Notes under the pieces: generated by a model | Database searches by the model: none | What the model was told of the DNA's origin: nothing | What the model saw: the letters and a program-made list of their open reading frames with translations, nothing else | Origin: Spizellomyces sp. 'palustris' | Lineage: Eukaryota > Chytridiomycota > Chytridiomycetes > Spizellomycetales > Spizellomycetaceae | Direction of reading: 5' to 3' | Assembly: GCA_006535965.1 (NCBI GenBank) | Contig: QEAR01000002.1 | Location: 496,001 to 560,000 of the forward strand | DNA: 64,000 bases | Part shown: piece after piece, positions 1 to 14,859 of the stretch | How the letters are laid out: the number at the start of each line of letters is the position of its first letter | How positions within the stretch are numbered: the stretch's first letter is position 1 | Translations under genes and position numbers: made by a program

Positions 1-1885
<1,885 letters not shown>

Positions 1886-2384
1886 TTGTAAGGCGGTATA
1901 CGAAACTGGAGTTGGATGGAGTGGGAAAGACGATGGCAGTTTAAGGTGCCGGATCTAGCGGATGTGTGAAAGGACGCCGATCATGCGCCCCAAAGAACGA
2001 CAGTGCCGTACGCCTCTTGCCAGAGTAAGTCCACCAAAGACTGGGTGCTGCTGGAGACGTCAAGACTCGGTAGACTGGGTAAAACTGAGATGACCTGCCT
2101 TGCCAGTGCTCCTCCCCCCGTTTCCTGCGAGAACAAGTCGAAACTGTGGGCACAGACCTTCATCATGACTACAACTGGCACGTGACACAAGACGATTTCC
2201 TGCCAAATCCGACAAAGTTCGGTGCTGCAAACTATTATTTACACAAGGATCTTTTCTACAAGATTACAAGGATTTTCAGTCCGAAGGAGGCCTGTAGGAA
2301 GAAAGAACGAATGCACAAGTAAAGGTTGTGGTGAGCGGAATTGTTGATGTGCAGCATAAAAGCATCCTTGTGAGCCATTTCCAC
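1886..2384. other. Intergenic spacer between LSM5 and SRPK (both minus strand)
   Basis: It should hold the LSM5 3' UTR and the SRPK promoter. A minus-strand ATG ORF of 61 codons lies at 1981-2166 (MMKVCAHSFD start). It is protein-like in composition but matches no family I know, so I do not call it a gene. Confidence 0.4.
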
Positions 2385-2960
2385 TTACTCGCCACCTGGT
2401 ATAAACTATTCAAGAGGTGAGATGCGAGGATTTAAAAAGGGAGATGCGAAAATGAACCCACTCCATACCATGCAAATGTTGTTGCCGTTCAATAATATTT
2501 GATCAAGCTTTGTGACTTTACGGCCTTCTGGTGTGTTCTCGCTACACGACAAGAGTTAGCACATTCTTTCTTCTTTGAAAAAACACTCCGTATATCCAGG
2601 CCGATTTTGCCGCATACACACGTACTATTCGGTCACGTCTTCCAACACCATATCTGGAGAGAATACCCAGGGGTGAGAAACCAGCTTGGAATAGCAATCA
2701 TGCTTTCGTCCAAAAACCAATTTCAAGTGCACTTACTGACAAAGTCATCAAAGCCTAGCAGAGTGCCTGCAAACTCCTTTTCACTCTTCATAACAACCCA
2801 TATCCGTGAACCGATACAGCGATCGACCAGTTCTGCGAGTTGTAGCAAGGGTAAGTAATTGTCACTCTGTCCACCCCACCAGATGCTGCACAGCAAACTC
2901 GTTACGCGTGGATAACCTACCCAGGGGAAGAAGGGCGGGAGCCGTCGTCGTTGTTGACAT
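2385..2960 (-). CDS. LSM5: LSM5, U6 snRNA-associated Sm-like protein
   Basis: Subunit of the Lsm2-8 ring, which binds the U6 snRNA 3' end in the nucleus, and of the Lsm1-7 ring in mRNA decay. Five very short exons join in frame: [33 protein letters not shown] with [10 protein letters not shown] (Sm1); [30 protein letters not shown] (Sm2); and FIPGGE-stop at 2385. The order and motifs match Lsm5 along its whole length of roughly 80 residues. The ATG at 2960 faces RVB2 across 252 bp, suggesting a shared divergent promoter. All introns have GT-AG ends. Identification is firm because every conserved Lsm5 block is present. Confidence 0.92.
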
Positions 2961-3212
2961 TGTGGAAACTATTCAACGAAGGTAGGCGAGGCCCACACCA
3001 ATGAGCCTGGTTCCCATGAGTCAGGTATTGGTTGTCCTAGCAACAGGAAATCTTACGCGAGCTGCGCGTATGCAAGGTTTCGTTCTCGACGACGATCTCA
3101 CCTTCCACCAGCCAACCTCGTTATAGACCCAGAAAATCCTTTTGTTTCTGGTCCGCAAACGCCCCATTCTCAAAACTACTGAAAGCACAATTATATAGGG
3201 CTCTCTTCAAAC

Positions 3213-5287
<2,075 letters not shown>

Positions 5288-5385
5288 ACACTAAAGCGCT
5301 TGCTTTTATCAACCCTTTTCTGCTGTATAAGAATAATGAATCTAGCTCGACCAGAGCTCTATGTACAAACTATTTACTCAACAGT

Positions 5386-5961
5386 TTAATGAATGTTTAC
5401 GGAAGCCAGCAAGGCTCGTAATGGAGGAATACACCGTAGAACATCCTTCTTAGCTAGATGACATGCTTGTTTGGCGCCAAGCACGCCTCTGGAACGTGGA
5501 AAGCACAAAGTATCAAGCGACGACCCAAACGATTCGTGTACGCTTCTCAACATACCCTCGAATCCGGCCAAGTAGTCAACGGTAATCCCTTTTGTTCTCA
5601 ACAGCGCACTTCCCTGACATTCTGCGATGAAGTTGGGAGGTTCTTTCACCCCCATGACAACCCGTTCTACTTTAGCATCGATAAGTCGGTGAGCACATGG
5701 GTTCTTTCCGGACAGGCGCTCCCCACAGGGTTCCATAGTAGTGTATATGGTTGCTCCTTCTGCCACTGTCATGTCGCTCAATTTGAGCAAGCAGCATTCT
5801 TCTGCGTGTGTGTTGCCAGGCAGTTCGCGGGAATAGCCAGTAGCCAGTACTTGGTTATCCTTGACCAGAACAGCTCCCACGCAGTACGCACTGGGAACTG
5901 GTTCTGATCGCTGTGCCTGGCTGATGGCCATCTCCATGAATCGAACGTCGGAGGCGGACAT
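5386..5961 (-). CDS. CDA-superfamily pyrimidine deaminase, RIB2 C-terminal-like
   Basis: A single-exon protein of 191 residues starting MSASDVRFMEMA. Zinc-site motifs of the cytidine deaminase fold are present: HAEE with the catalytic Glu, and MEPCGERLSGKNPC supplying two Cys ligands. The ERLSGxxxC spacing and the following VMGVKEPPNF resemble the deaminase part of fungal Rib2, which deaminates the pyrimidine intermediate of riboflavin synthesis. No pseudouridine synthase domain is attached, unlike budding-yeast RIB2, so this would be a stand-alone enzyme. The frame stays open upstream to 6222, but that region overlaps the divergent GT92 start, and the 5961 ATG begins the conserved fold. Substrate is inferred from family resemblance only. 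Confidence 0.75.
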   Translation of the reverse strand: MSASDVRFMEMAISQAQRSEPVPSAYCVGAVLVKDNQVLATGYSRELPGNTHAEECCLLKLSDMTVAEGATIYTTMEPCGERLSGKNPCAHRLIDAKVERVVMGVKEPPNFIAECQGSALLRTKGITVDYLAGFEGMLRSVHESFGSSLDTLCFPRSRGVLGAKQACHLAKKDVLRCIPPLRALLASVNIH

Positions 5962-6140
5962 TTGTCGTTCTAGCGCCAAAATCCGCCTTTGCAGAGAAGC
6001 CAAAAACCTTCTTTGTAAGCCACAGTCACGATAAAGTGCGCAGTAAATCGGGGATCCAAAATGGCTACCGCAGCTATTCTCAGCACTTTGCAAATGGCAC
6101 TTTGTCTCTTGTCGCTCAATCAGCCAAGCGAGCTGGCAAC

Positions 6141-8601
6141 ATGCTCCCGTGCGGTGTTTCCCGTCGCTTGAAGCGCACGGCACCGCACTCCCGCGCCCTG
6201 TTTTATGGCTGTTTTCCAGCATTTCTGACAGTTACGGTCCTCCTACTTACATTTGTGACATTTTCCCCTTCCGTACGGCGACGAGTCGGTGAACTTACAC
6301 CCGAATGGCTTCAAAAGTCTTCACATCTATTACCTTTTCATTCCGGCAGCGATACCGACTTTGGAAAGGTGGATGATGAGGAGTTCACACATCCGATTCT
6401 GATAACAAAGGAAGGCGCTCCGGAGCCTTACATTGTCGTCGCAACAATGATAGCAAACCAGGCTCATTATCTACCGGAATGGATAGAATTTCACCTTTTA
6501 CAAGGCGTCGACAGATTCGTGATATACCATGATTCAAGAAAAAAAACAAAAGACCTGTCGAGACAGGTAGCCGAGCCGTACATCCAGAGTGGAATCATTG
6601 AATGGATCGAGTGGCCTAAAGATGCACATAAGATCGAGGAAGTACTTGGTGCGAGACAATGGCCTGTTGATTGGGCTAAGCGAGATTTCTATGATCAATT
6701 GGAAAACGATTGCATTAAGCATAATCCAGCCCGGTATGTTATGGGTAGCTTGTTCATGATGAACAAGTTGACATCTGACGCTTGTGTTTCAATATATAGC
6801 ACTAGTCATCTTCAAGCAGGCTGTCAGGCTGTCGCATTTATCGACGCGGCCGCAAGGTATCGCAATCGTTCCAGATGGGTCGGAGCTTGGGACGTTGACG
6901 AGTTTGTGTTTATACCGCTGGAGGGCACCAAGGTAAGCGTACCATTTGCAAAACCCGAGAGTGGGGCTCGAAAACTAAAAAAAAAAAAAACCAACAGGGA
7001 GAAGTACTTGGTGATCACACCTTGAAGAATGCCCTTACTAAGCTGGAGGAGTGGGATCAGATTTGGTTGAATGGACGGATTTTTGGAACAAGCGGTTATT
7101 TTTCTGATCCGACTCCTCCATCCGATGGGCTTCCTTTCACTTTGGTAAGACGGTATTTTCTGTAAGATCGTGAGTGGCTTCTTATCTCAATATTGGTTAG
7201 GTGACCGAACGTTATGGATATCGGTTTGACAATGATCTAAATCGCCAGTTCGACAGATCTGACATTAGAGGCTTTGACTGGACCCGGAAAGCCCTGGTGG
7301 ATCCAAGGATCGTAACCTCGAATAAAATTCATGGTTGGCTGGTTGAGATTCCCGCATCCGAGAATCGGGAAGAACGTCTCATGCAGACGAATTTCAAAGA
7401 CATAGTTATGTACCACTATCAATTCCGATCGGTACTTGGCAATCATGACAAGGCTGTGGCAAATGGAAACCCGGCCATGGAATACCTCCCGGTCCGCGAG
7501 GGTTACTTCAATGAGAAGGAGGACACTGGGATCATGTTCATGGTACCCTTCGTAAAAGAAAGATTACTGAAGCGAATTAACTCTGGATGGTGGAAGGATT
7601 GGAAACCACCATCTGCCGTAGCGAAACCATTTTTGGGTTACGAGAAGGTATAGCAAGTATGAATGATTGTGCACCCTCATTGTGACTCACCAACCTGTAT
7701 TTTTCAGGCGAAACAACCGCAGGTCTGTCTCGCTTTTGCGTATCTGGATCCCAATCTGTCAAAGCTCCGCAAATCTATCTCTAGCATCTTTCATCATCTG
7801 CGGACATACGAACCGTCCCTTAAATTTGAGACTGTTCTTGTTCTTCCGCGCTCAAAGGAAGATATGCGCCTCATGGATGAATTTCCCTTCGAAACTATGC
7901 TATTCCTCAACGATACGGCATCCGAAGCTCATGCAGTGGACCTCCTATTTGAAACCTGTACAGCTCCGTACATTTTGAGTTTGGTGGATGATTATGAAAC
8001 GAGAGTAGGTTGGTTGAATCCCCTTCGACCAGAAGTGGTAAATCGTACCGAAAGAGTGGTGAAGGCACCTATAATTAGTGCTGCGGTAAAGCTCCTGGAG
8101 CAAAGAGATGACCTGCTGGAGGTGTGGATTGGAGATGTCCCAGATATTGCCGCGTATAACCAAAATCGAACGGATTGGCTCCCCTTTACGCCTAGCAAGG
8201 AAGTCAAAATAGACACTGACTATGATGCCGTGAAGGGGTATAGGGTACAGTCTGCTTCCGCCACATCTGTGCTCGGCGTCTCAAGGTTTGGCGGTACACT
8301 AAAACACCGTGAACGGATCATGTCGGTCGGACCAGTCTTTCCTCGACCAACGGGCGGCAACAACTTAGCTGAGACTGCTGATGAATACGCTCTGCAAGAA
8401 GATTACGCGAAGCGAGCTGCCGCACTAGGGTTTTCTAGCGCCCATTTTTGCCTTGGCGAGGATCCCACCGATCGCCAAGATCAATGTAATTTTGACCCAG
8501 ATGCCACCTATGACGGGGCTACAACCGGGCTCATGTGGCGAATCCGTCCTGTGTATGAGGACGGCAGAGCGAAAGATGGGATGATTGACAGGGCATTGTG
8601 A
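6141..8601 (+). CDS. Type II membrane GT92-family glycosyltransferase with a second C-terminal glycosyltransferase-like domain
   Basis: Five exons (6141-6733, 6800-6932, 6998-7144, 7201-7647, 7708-8601) encode 737 residues. A basic N-tail and one hydrophobic span (about residues 20-43) form a Golgi-type signal anchor. The next 450 residues carry GT92/DUF23 features: EPYIVVATMIANQAHYLPEW, FHLLQGVDRFVIYHDS, a DxD-like WDVDEFVF, and a late HYQFRS. The last exon encodes about 298 residues with its own pattern (ETVLVLPRSKEDM, LSLVDDYETRVGWL) that looks like a second nucleotide-sugar transferase-type fold with a VDDY acidic motif. All introns keep frame. The sugar and acceptor are unknown. Head-to-head with the deaminase over 179 bp. 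Confidence 0.8.
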
Positions 8602-8753
8602 CACTTATCTTTATCTTTATCCTATGTTCATTTATAGTGTTATTTATTTATCGCATTCATGATCAATAAAGTTGTTTCATATGCCGTGCACTGAGACCAA
8701 AGTGCAATATCCAAGTCGGATATGCGAAATGCATAAGGAACTATGCGTCATAT

Positions 8754-9317
8754 TTATCCCAAAAAGTTCACTACAAATCCAAATAGCAGAAGGCTGGCAA
8801 AGGCAAAGTCTGCAAAGGCTCTGTGGATATGAGGAACATTCACAAACAGATCAGAATCTGCTAGTACTTGGTTGCTTTGTATACGTATCACTACCTTTCC
8901 GTCGACGTATCTTTGAATTCTTTGTTCTCTGGGTTTACTTGCATTCGCAAGTTGGCTATCGAAATGTAACTCATGAGATCACATTCAGTTCCAGCATCCA
9001 AAGAAAAACGTACCCGCCAACACAAAACTTCCAACACTCGCCCCAAATCCCGCCAGAAAACTGTTATAGGGATATGTTCCCGCAAGCAGAACATACACGA
9101 ACTGGATAATCCCCGTCAACATTACAAACACCAGGTACATATCGATCAGTTTCAGAGACTGTGGGGTATTCTTTTTATATGAAGAAACAAGGCGTCGGAC
9201 GAGAAAGGCTTGCTGTGCCGCAGCATTTGACGCAGATGCAGCAACGGATTGCGCCGAGGCGCTTACTGCACCAGCTGGGGACGCTGGGGAAGCTTGGGCG
9301 GGCGACGACTTGGCCAT
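8754..9317 (-). CDS. OST2: DAD1/OST2, oligosaccharyltransferase small subunit
   Basis: Small integral subunit of the ER oligosaccharyltransferase, which N-glycosylates nascent proteins. The protein has an Ala/Ser-rich leader, then the family core SSYKKNTPQSLKLIDMYLVF, GIIQFVYVLLAGTYPYNSFL and GFGASVGSFVLA. Two further exons give NLRMQVNPENKEF and the closing AFADFAFASLLLFGFVVNFLG before the stop at 8754. Three exons in all; both introns are GT-AG and about 75 nt. Three membrane spans fit DAD1. The Ala/Ser/Pro-rich N-terminal extension of about 40 residues is longer than in animals. Divergent from the FAD oxidoreductase gene. Confidence 0.93.
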
Positions 9318-9623
9318 TGGGATCTGATCAGTATACCAAAGTTAACTCCTGTAATGGCAATCCTATTCTACTAGCATGGGCCCCTTGCATATACCTATAA
9401 TGGAGACGGAACGTACTCACACCGAAGGCAAGGGAGGATGTCAAGCGATCGGGATGGGAGAGGACGAGCAACGACAACGACGCGTCGTGTTACCTGCACC
9501 AATTGTGAAGCACGTGATTTACCGCCAGGATCATACGAGTACCTCCCCGGTTACAGCCCAACCGCTTTCATATCGCTTTCATATCGCTTCAACAGCTTTT
9601 GCGTGCAAATAGAATCAAACGCA

Positions 9624-11617
9624 ATGTCTGAAAGCCAATTCCCTCTTGGTCACTCAGAAAATCCCTACGAATTGCTCATAGTAGGAGCTGGGCCTCATGC
9701 ACTCACGCTCCTGGTACGCTTGCTCACGAAATATCCGGTCACCTTATTCAACGATGAGGAACAGGACCGCCTTCTGCGTCATGTCAAGCATCAGAAAGGG
9801 TGTGGCATGGTTGATGAAGCACGCAAACGAAAGTACTTGGTAGTCGACGAGGGAGGGGAATGGCTGAGCCGCTGGAAAAAGCTGTTTGCCGGGTACGACA
9901 TCCCCTGGCTGAGGAGTCTTGTCAATATACACCCGGATGCGTGAGTATGCCATCAGTAGTTGAGACAGCAACCATAGCAGATTGTAGCAATTTGGCTCTG
10001 TCTGCAGGTCCCACGCCAGCTCGCTTCGTGATTTTGCAATGATGCAGGGACGGCTCGACGAAATTAAGGAAATCGACGACTTTGTGGAAAAAGCAATGCA
10101 CAGACAAGCCAAGTATGACCGCCCAAAAGCATTTTTTGGTGACAGCCGCACTATTAACAACCATTGATCAGATCTCGGCGTATGAACTCTACTTTCAATC
10201 ATTCGCAAAGTACAGCGCTGCACGTTCCGACCTCCTCGCTCTTCATCGATTTTTGTGCGCATCTTGTTGAGAAGCACCATTTAAATGATGTTATTCAACA
10301 AGGGAGTGTTCATTGCATCAAGCCTCTGTTCGACAGCTCTTGCAATATCTGCAAAGGGTTCGAGATTGATCGTCAACACAATGGACATTGCAGGAAAATC
10401 CACGCATCTCGGGTGGTCTGTGCCATTGGGAACGGAAATTGCTTGCGGCTTCCTGACTGGGTACCACCATGTGATGGTTGTAATGCTGTAAAGTGGCCTA
10501 AAGAATGTCTGATGCATTCGGCCGAGTTGGTGAAGAGCGGGGTTCTATACAACTGCGAAGGATGTTACTCCCAAGAGAAAACTCAGTTGCTGCCGACCCC
10601 CCGTGAGGCATCAAAAGGGAGATTGATGATAGTGGGCGGAGGTCTCACAGCAGCGCACCTAGTGAAGCATGGCGTCAAACGGTTCGACCAGGTTGGTACA
10701 AATAGTTTTCACTGCGACGGACTTGAAAAATCACTGACACCCTGCAGGTTTTACTGGTAAGCCGGTCGTTTCTACGTGTGAAGCATTTTGATGTTTCGTT
10801 GAACTGGGTCGATCGATATGGGAATGTGGAGATGGCGAAATTTTGGCAGGAAAGCGATCCCAGAAGTGCGCGTATACAACGAACGTGTTGCCAGACGTTG
10901 CCCAACTCATGCATTTTGTCAGTTCGACTGAGAATCATACAAAATGCTCGCGAAGGAGGCAGCATGACTCCATCAATGTGGGAATATATAGAATCCGCCA
11001 AAGCGGCTGGATTACTCGAAACGAAGCAGTATACTGAGATAGTGAACGCGATATGGAGGACTGAAGCTTGTTGTGATTGCAATTCTGCGGAGAAAGCCAA
11101 AGGATTTTGGGAAGTTCATTTGAGTGATGGCAGTATTGAGAATGTTCATGCCATATGGATGGCTACTGGAAGGTGAGGTCCCTTTCGGTGCTCGTCTGGG
11201 CAAATGACCTGTCGCCTAATTGCTATATTGGCAGCAAAATGAATGTCACGCAAGACCCGCTGCTGTCGCAGATATGCAAATCCGTCCCGACCACCTTAGT
11301 TGAGGGATTTCCTGTTTTAACGCATGGTACCTTCCAACTTTATATTCGTGGACTTCGATCTTGGGAAATTCACATTCTTATTCATAGATCTGCGCTGGCA
11401 ATCATCCGTTCCCTTGTACGTAATGGGCGGTTATGCTGCACTTCAGCTGGGGCCCAACGCCCTGAACCTGGCAGGCGCTAAAATTGCCAGTGAGAGAATC
11501 GTAGAAGGTTTGGAGACTGAGATGGGTCTTGGCCAAGCGCATACCGACGATGGTGCCGCTGTCGTCGGTGGCTGGGCAAATCGGTACAAGTTCTTGGAAG
11601 ATGAAGACGCTTGCTAG
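9624..11617 (+). CDS. FAD-dependent pyridine-nucleotide oxidoreductase (SidA/OSGIN-like monooxygenase fold)
   Basis: A spliced flavoprotein. The N-terminus has the FAD dinucleotide motif ELLIVGAGPHALTLLVRLL. A second GxGxx(A) site reads LMIVGGGLTAAHLVKHG and would bind NAD(P)H; then come FWQESDPR, MATGS and the C-terminal FAD-binding block LYVMGGYAALQLGPNALNLA. At least six introns are needed. One with donor GTATGA and branch-like CTATTAAC at 10113-10171 removes stop codons that would otherwise look like damage. The motif set resembles N-hydroxylating monooxygenases and OSGIN-like proteins, common in bacteria and scattered in fungi. Substrate unknown. The gene looks intact. Confidence 0.8.
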
Positions 11618-11707
11618 AAGCCCCTGTGTGTGCGCAGCTCCTTGCGCGCGTGCAAGTCCATCAGGGGTATCTCAATAGAACATTGCTTTGATGGAAGGAT
11701 TGACACG

Positions 11708-12089
11708 ATGCCAGGGCTCCTGTCCCATGAACGACATCCATGGGATTCCCCTACTCAGCAGCTTATATGGAGGATGCCATCTCCTCTCTTCCCCCATCAT
11801 CTTCAACCCGTACGAATGTATGGTTTACAGATCGTAAGTGGTTATTCGCTCTCTCTGTAGGTTTTAAAAGGTTCACAGCCCACAGGGTAAGTTCTTCAAA
11901 TTGGAGACAAACTGGCTGTTTGAGGCCCGCATTTTTGTTTCCAAGTGTCATCGTCTACAACGTAAGTTTTGGGCATACATTGCTACTGTCCACCAAAGGT
12001 GGCAGAAGCAGAACCTCCACTTGATGCATCGCGTTGTCGCACGCCTCTGCGCATCCGCGTATCTTCGGAGAAAGTACTGTACATTGTGA
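11708..12089 (+). CDS. Possible small orphan gene, two exons
   Basis: Downstream of the oxidoreductase an ATG at 11708 opens MPGLLSHERHPWDSPTQQLI. A donor GTAAGT at about 11833 and a CAG acceptor some 52 nt later join it in frame to a 65-codon block (KFFKLETNWLFEARIFVSKC, then QRKFWAYIATVHQRW) ending at 12089. An alternative start at 11727 with a 45-nt intron reaches the same second exon in frame. The aromatic, basic second exon looks protein-like but I recognise no family. It could be chance coding potential in a spacer. Confidence 0.35.
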
Positions 12090-12335
12090 CTGACCTCCAG
12101 GACTCTAGTACCGGAGAGTGCAAATGATGATCTGGCGGAAGAACAACTATTACCGCCATCTGGCACCTGAAACAATTCTCACCATGTTGTGGTATATTAC
12201 CCGCCAGAAGTTGCATGATAGCAGGCCTTCTGGACCTTTCAAAAGTCAGGGACGCAGCACCGACACTGTAGAGGCGCGTTTCTGTTGACGCACCTCAATC
12301 GCGAGCCTGATTCTCACAGATGCACGGTTGGCAGA

Positions 12336-14709
12336 ATGCTTCGCGCTTCTCAGCCTAGGACTATTTTGGGACATGAGCTCTGCGAGACAATTGGCGAGGG
12401 TGCACACGGAAAGTATGTAAAGGACTTTGTTGCAGTCAATTGGGCAGATTATGTCGCACGCGCGAAGCGTCAAGTTGGTTGAAAATTCAGCTACGCTGAC
12501 ACGTTTCCAAACTGCCCAGAGTAAAACTGGCCATTGACCCTGCCTCACGACAGGCTGTTGCAGTGAAGATAATCAAAAAACGTTCGGGACAGGAAGGAGC
12601 TCGAGATCTCGCCATTTTGCAGAAAGAGATCAAGATTCACAGTGCTGTCCAACATGAGAACATTATCACGCTTTTGAACGCGGCTGAAGACGATGCTTGT
12701 GTTTATATTGTAATGGAATATGCAGCTGCTGGCGAACTGTTTGACCGAATCGGTAGGATCTGAGGTTTTGTGTATTGCGGCGGGTGTCCGTGCATCAGAC
12801 ATATGCCAAATCACCGTTGTCGTAGAACCAGATGTGGGCGTCGAGGAAGAACTTGCTCATATGTACTTCATTCAGCTTCTTGCTGGTGTGGTGCGTGATC
12901 CTGATTGTGAGTTTGACAGCATTGCTGTGGAAACGCTAATATAGGGAACTAGGAGTACTTGCATGGACGCGGCATATCTCACCGAGATCTCAAGCCAGAG
13001 GTACGATTTGCACTTTGACAGGACCCTCTTCCATGAGAACTTATAGAAGTTGCAGAATATCCTGCTAGACCAGTATGGTAACCTGAAGATTAGCGATTTT
13101 GGTCTGGCGACAGTATTCAAGCACAAAGGAACGCGACGCATTCTCACAACTCCTTGCGGCACTCCACCATACGTTGTTAGTATTATCCTCAGGCTCTGAC
13201 ACGACACCTATATACCAATGCTAACTTTAGGCTCCGTAACAGGCTCCGGAGGTAGGATTTCACCTGTAGATCGCTACACTACATGATCTGACAGAGCAAT
13301 GTTTCAAGATCCATGCAATGAGCTATCATGGTGATGCGGTAGACATATGGGCAGTGGGCATCATACTTTACGTTTTGCTTGCAGGAAGTGGGTTCGGACA
13401 TATTTTTGATGATGCGCATCAGGCGCAGTGTTAATCTCGGTATACTCTAGATACACCCTGGGCCGAACCAACAAAGCATGACGATGAGTTTATGTTTTTC
13501 CTTCGTAATTATGCCCAAGGGCTGCCGTACGCGCCTTGGACTGGCTTTTCGAAGGATACACTTAGTAAGGAATGGCTCCTGCGGCGGTATTTTCTATATG
13601 CACATCCTAAGCGGCCGATTCTTTGGATCAGGTCTTTTGATGGGAATCTTACATGTGGATGCAATATCTCGATATAACATGGAAGACATAAAAGAAAATC
13701 CCTGGGTCAAGAGGTACGTCAAAGTGAATTACCGCTGCGTATGAGACCGCAAGCCTAACAGAACCAATTTCATTATCCAGACCAAATACATTGCTGACTG
13801 ATGGTTCGCCTCGCACATATTGCCATAATTTGTCCTCCAATGACTTACGTGGGGGTTTAACTTACAGGGAAGTGTAATGATCCAGCAAGACTAGCAGAGC
13901 GCATGATGTCAACTATGCTCTCAAGAGCAAACGAAATGATGGAGGCATCGCAAATGTGAGTGGGCTTTGACGCCTTAGTGATCGTACCTTGCGGCAAAAC
14001 CTGACATTTCTTTTTGTATGAGCAGGATATCCTACTCGCAGCCCTCTGACATGCGCCCCGATGCATACTCCAATGGAAGCAGTGTGTTCGATGACCGATC
14101 GGGCTTTATTTCCTTCTCTCAACCCCAAAGGATGGAAAGCGAGACACATACGCAAAACGTGAGTGGAAATAGTGAAATTTGCTCCCGGCATTACCGGATA
14201 CCCTCCAACTCCTCTTGTCATGCTGATGCTCACGTTGTATTTGCTACAGACTCAACTCGAATCCGGCGGCTTCCTAGATCTCTTCCCGTCGGATCGCATT
14301 ACTCGATTCTATAGTAGCGCGGATCCGGATACCATAAGCAAAATGCTTAACAGAACCCTGCAGAATTTCCTGGTCCCACATAAAATACATCCAGTTTCAC
14401 GCAAGGTACGTGGTCCAATAATGTATAAGGGACAGGGTGAAGATACAAACAATTCCTGCAGATTGTCTTCACTACCGTGGACAGACGAAAATGTCCGTTG
14501 CATGGAGAGATCAGCATCCAACGTCTAGGTACTGATCTGCAGCTCGTGGCATTCAGAAAAAGCAAGGTTGGAGACATGACGGTTCATTGAACTCATTGGC
14601 CAACATCTTATGAACTAACACGATCATTCTCTCGCAGGGAGATCCCTTGGAGTTTAAGCGTTTTTACCGCGCTGTGCTTTCTTCGGTTAAGAATTTGGTC
14701 GTCTGTTAA
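12336..14709 (+). CDS. CHK1: CHK1 checkpoint serine/threonine kinase
   Basis: DNA-damage and replication checkpoint kinase. The kinase domain starts at once: [20 protein letters not shown] with EGAHGKVKLAI, then VAVKIIKK (catalytic Lys), [63 protein letters not shown] and [14 protein letters not shown]. The YVAPE segment is split across a nine-base exon (GCTCCGGAG). After a linker comes a C-terminal region ending [15 protein letters not shown] that resembles the KA1-like regulatory domain of Chk1. More than ten short introns, all GT-AG, keep frame to the TAA at 14707-14709. The compact [10 protein letters not shown] linker is shorter than in animals. Assignment rests on the N-terminal kinase and the Chk1-type motif series. 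Confidence 0.88.
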
Positions 14710-14859
14710 ACACTCCGCTGAAGCTGTACATAGAGGTAGATACTCTGTATCATTGCAAAATACATTTTAACCACATCATTTGGTAGTCTGAAACCCTTTA
14801 CGCCGCCACCTGTTGCCGCGTTGCCGTTGCGCGGCTCTCATGTGTGCGTCCCTGTCCCG

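Noticed and set aside
10113-10200. Apparent stop codons and frameshift in the FAD oxidoreductase gene
   Set aside because: A 59-nt intron with GTATGA donor, CTATTAAC branch-like site and CAG end removes them and restores the frame.
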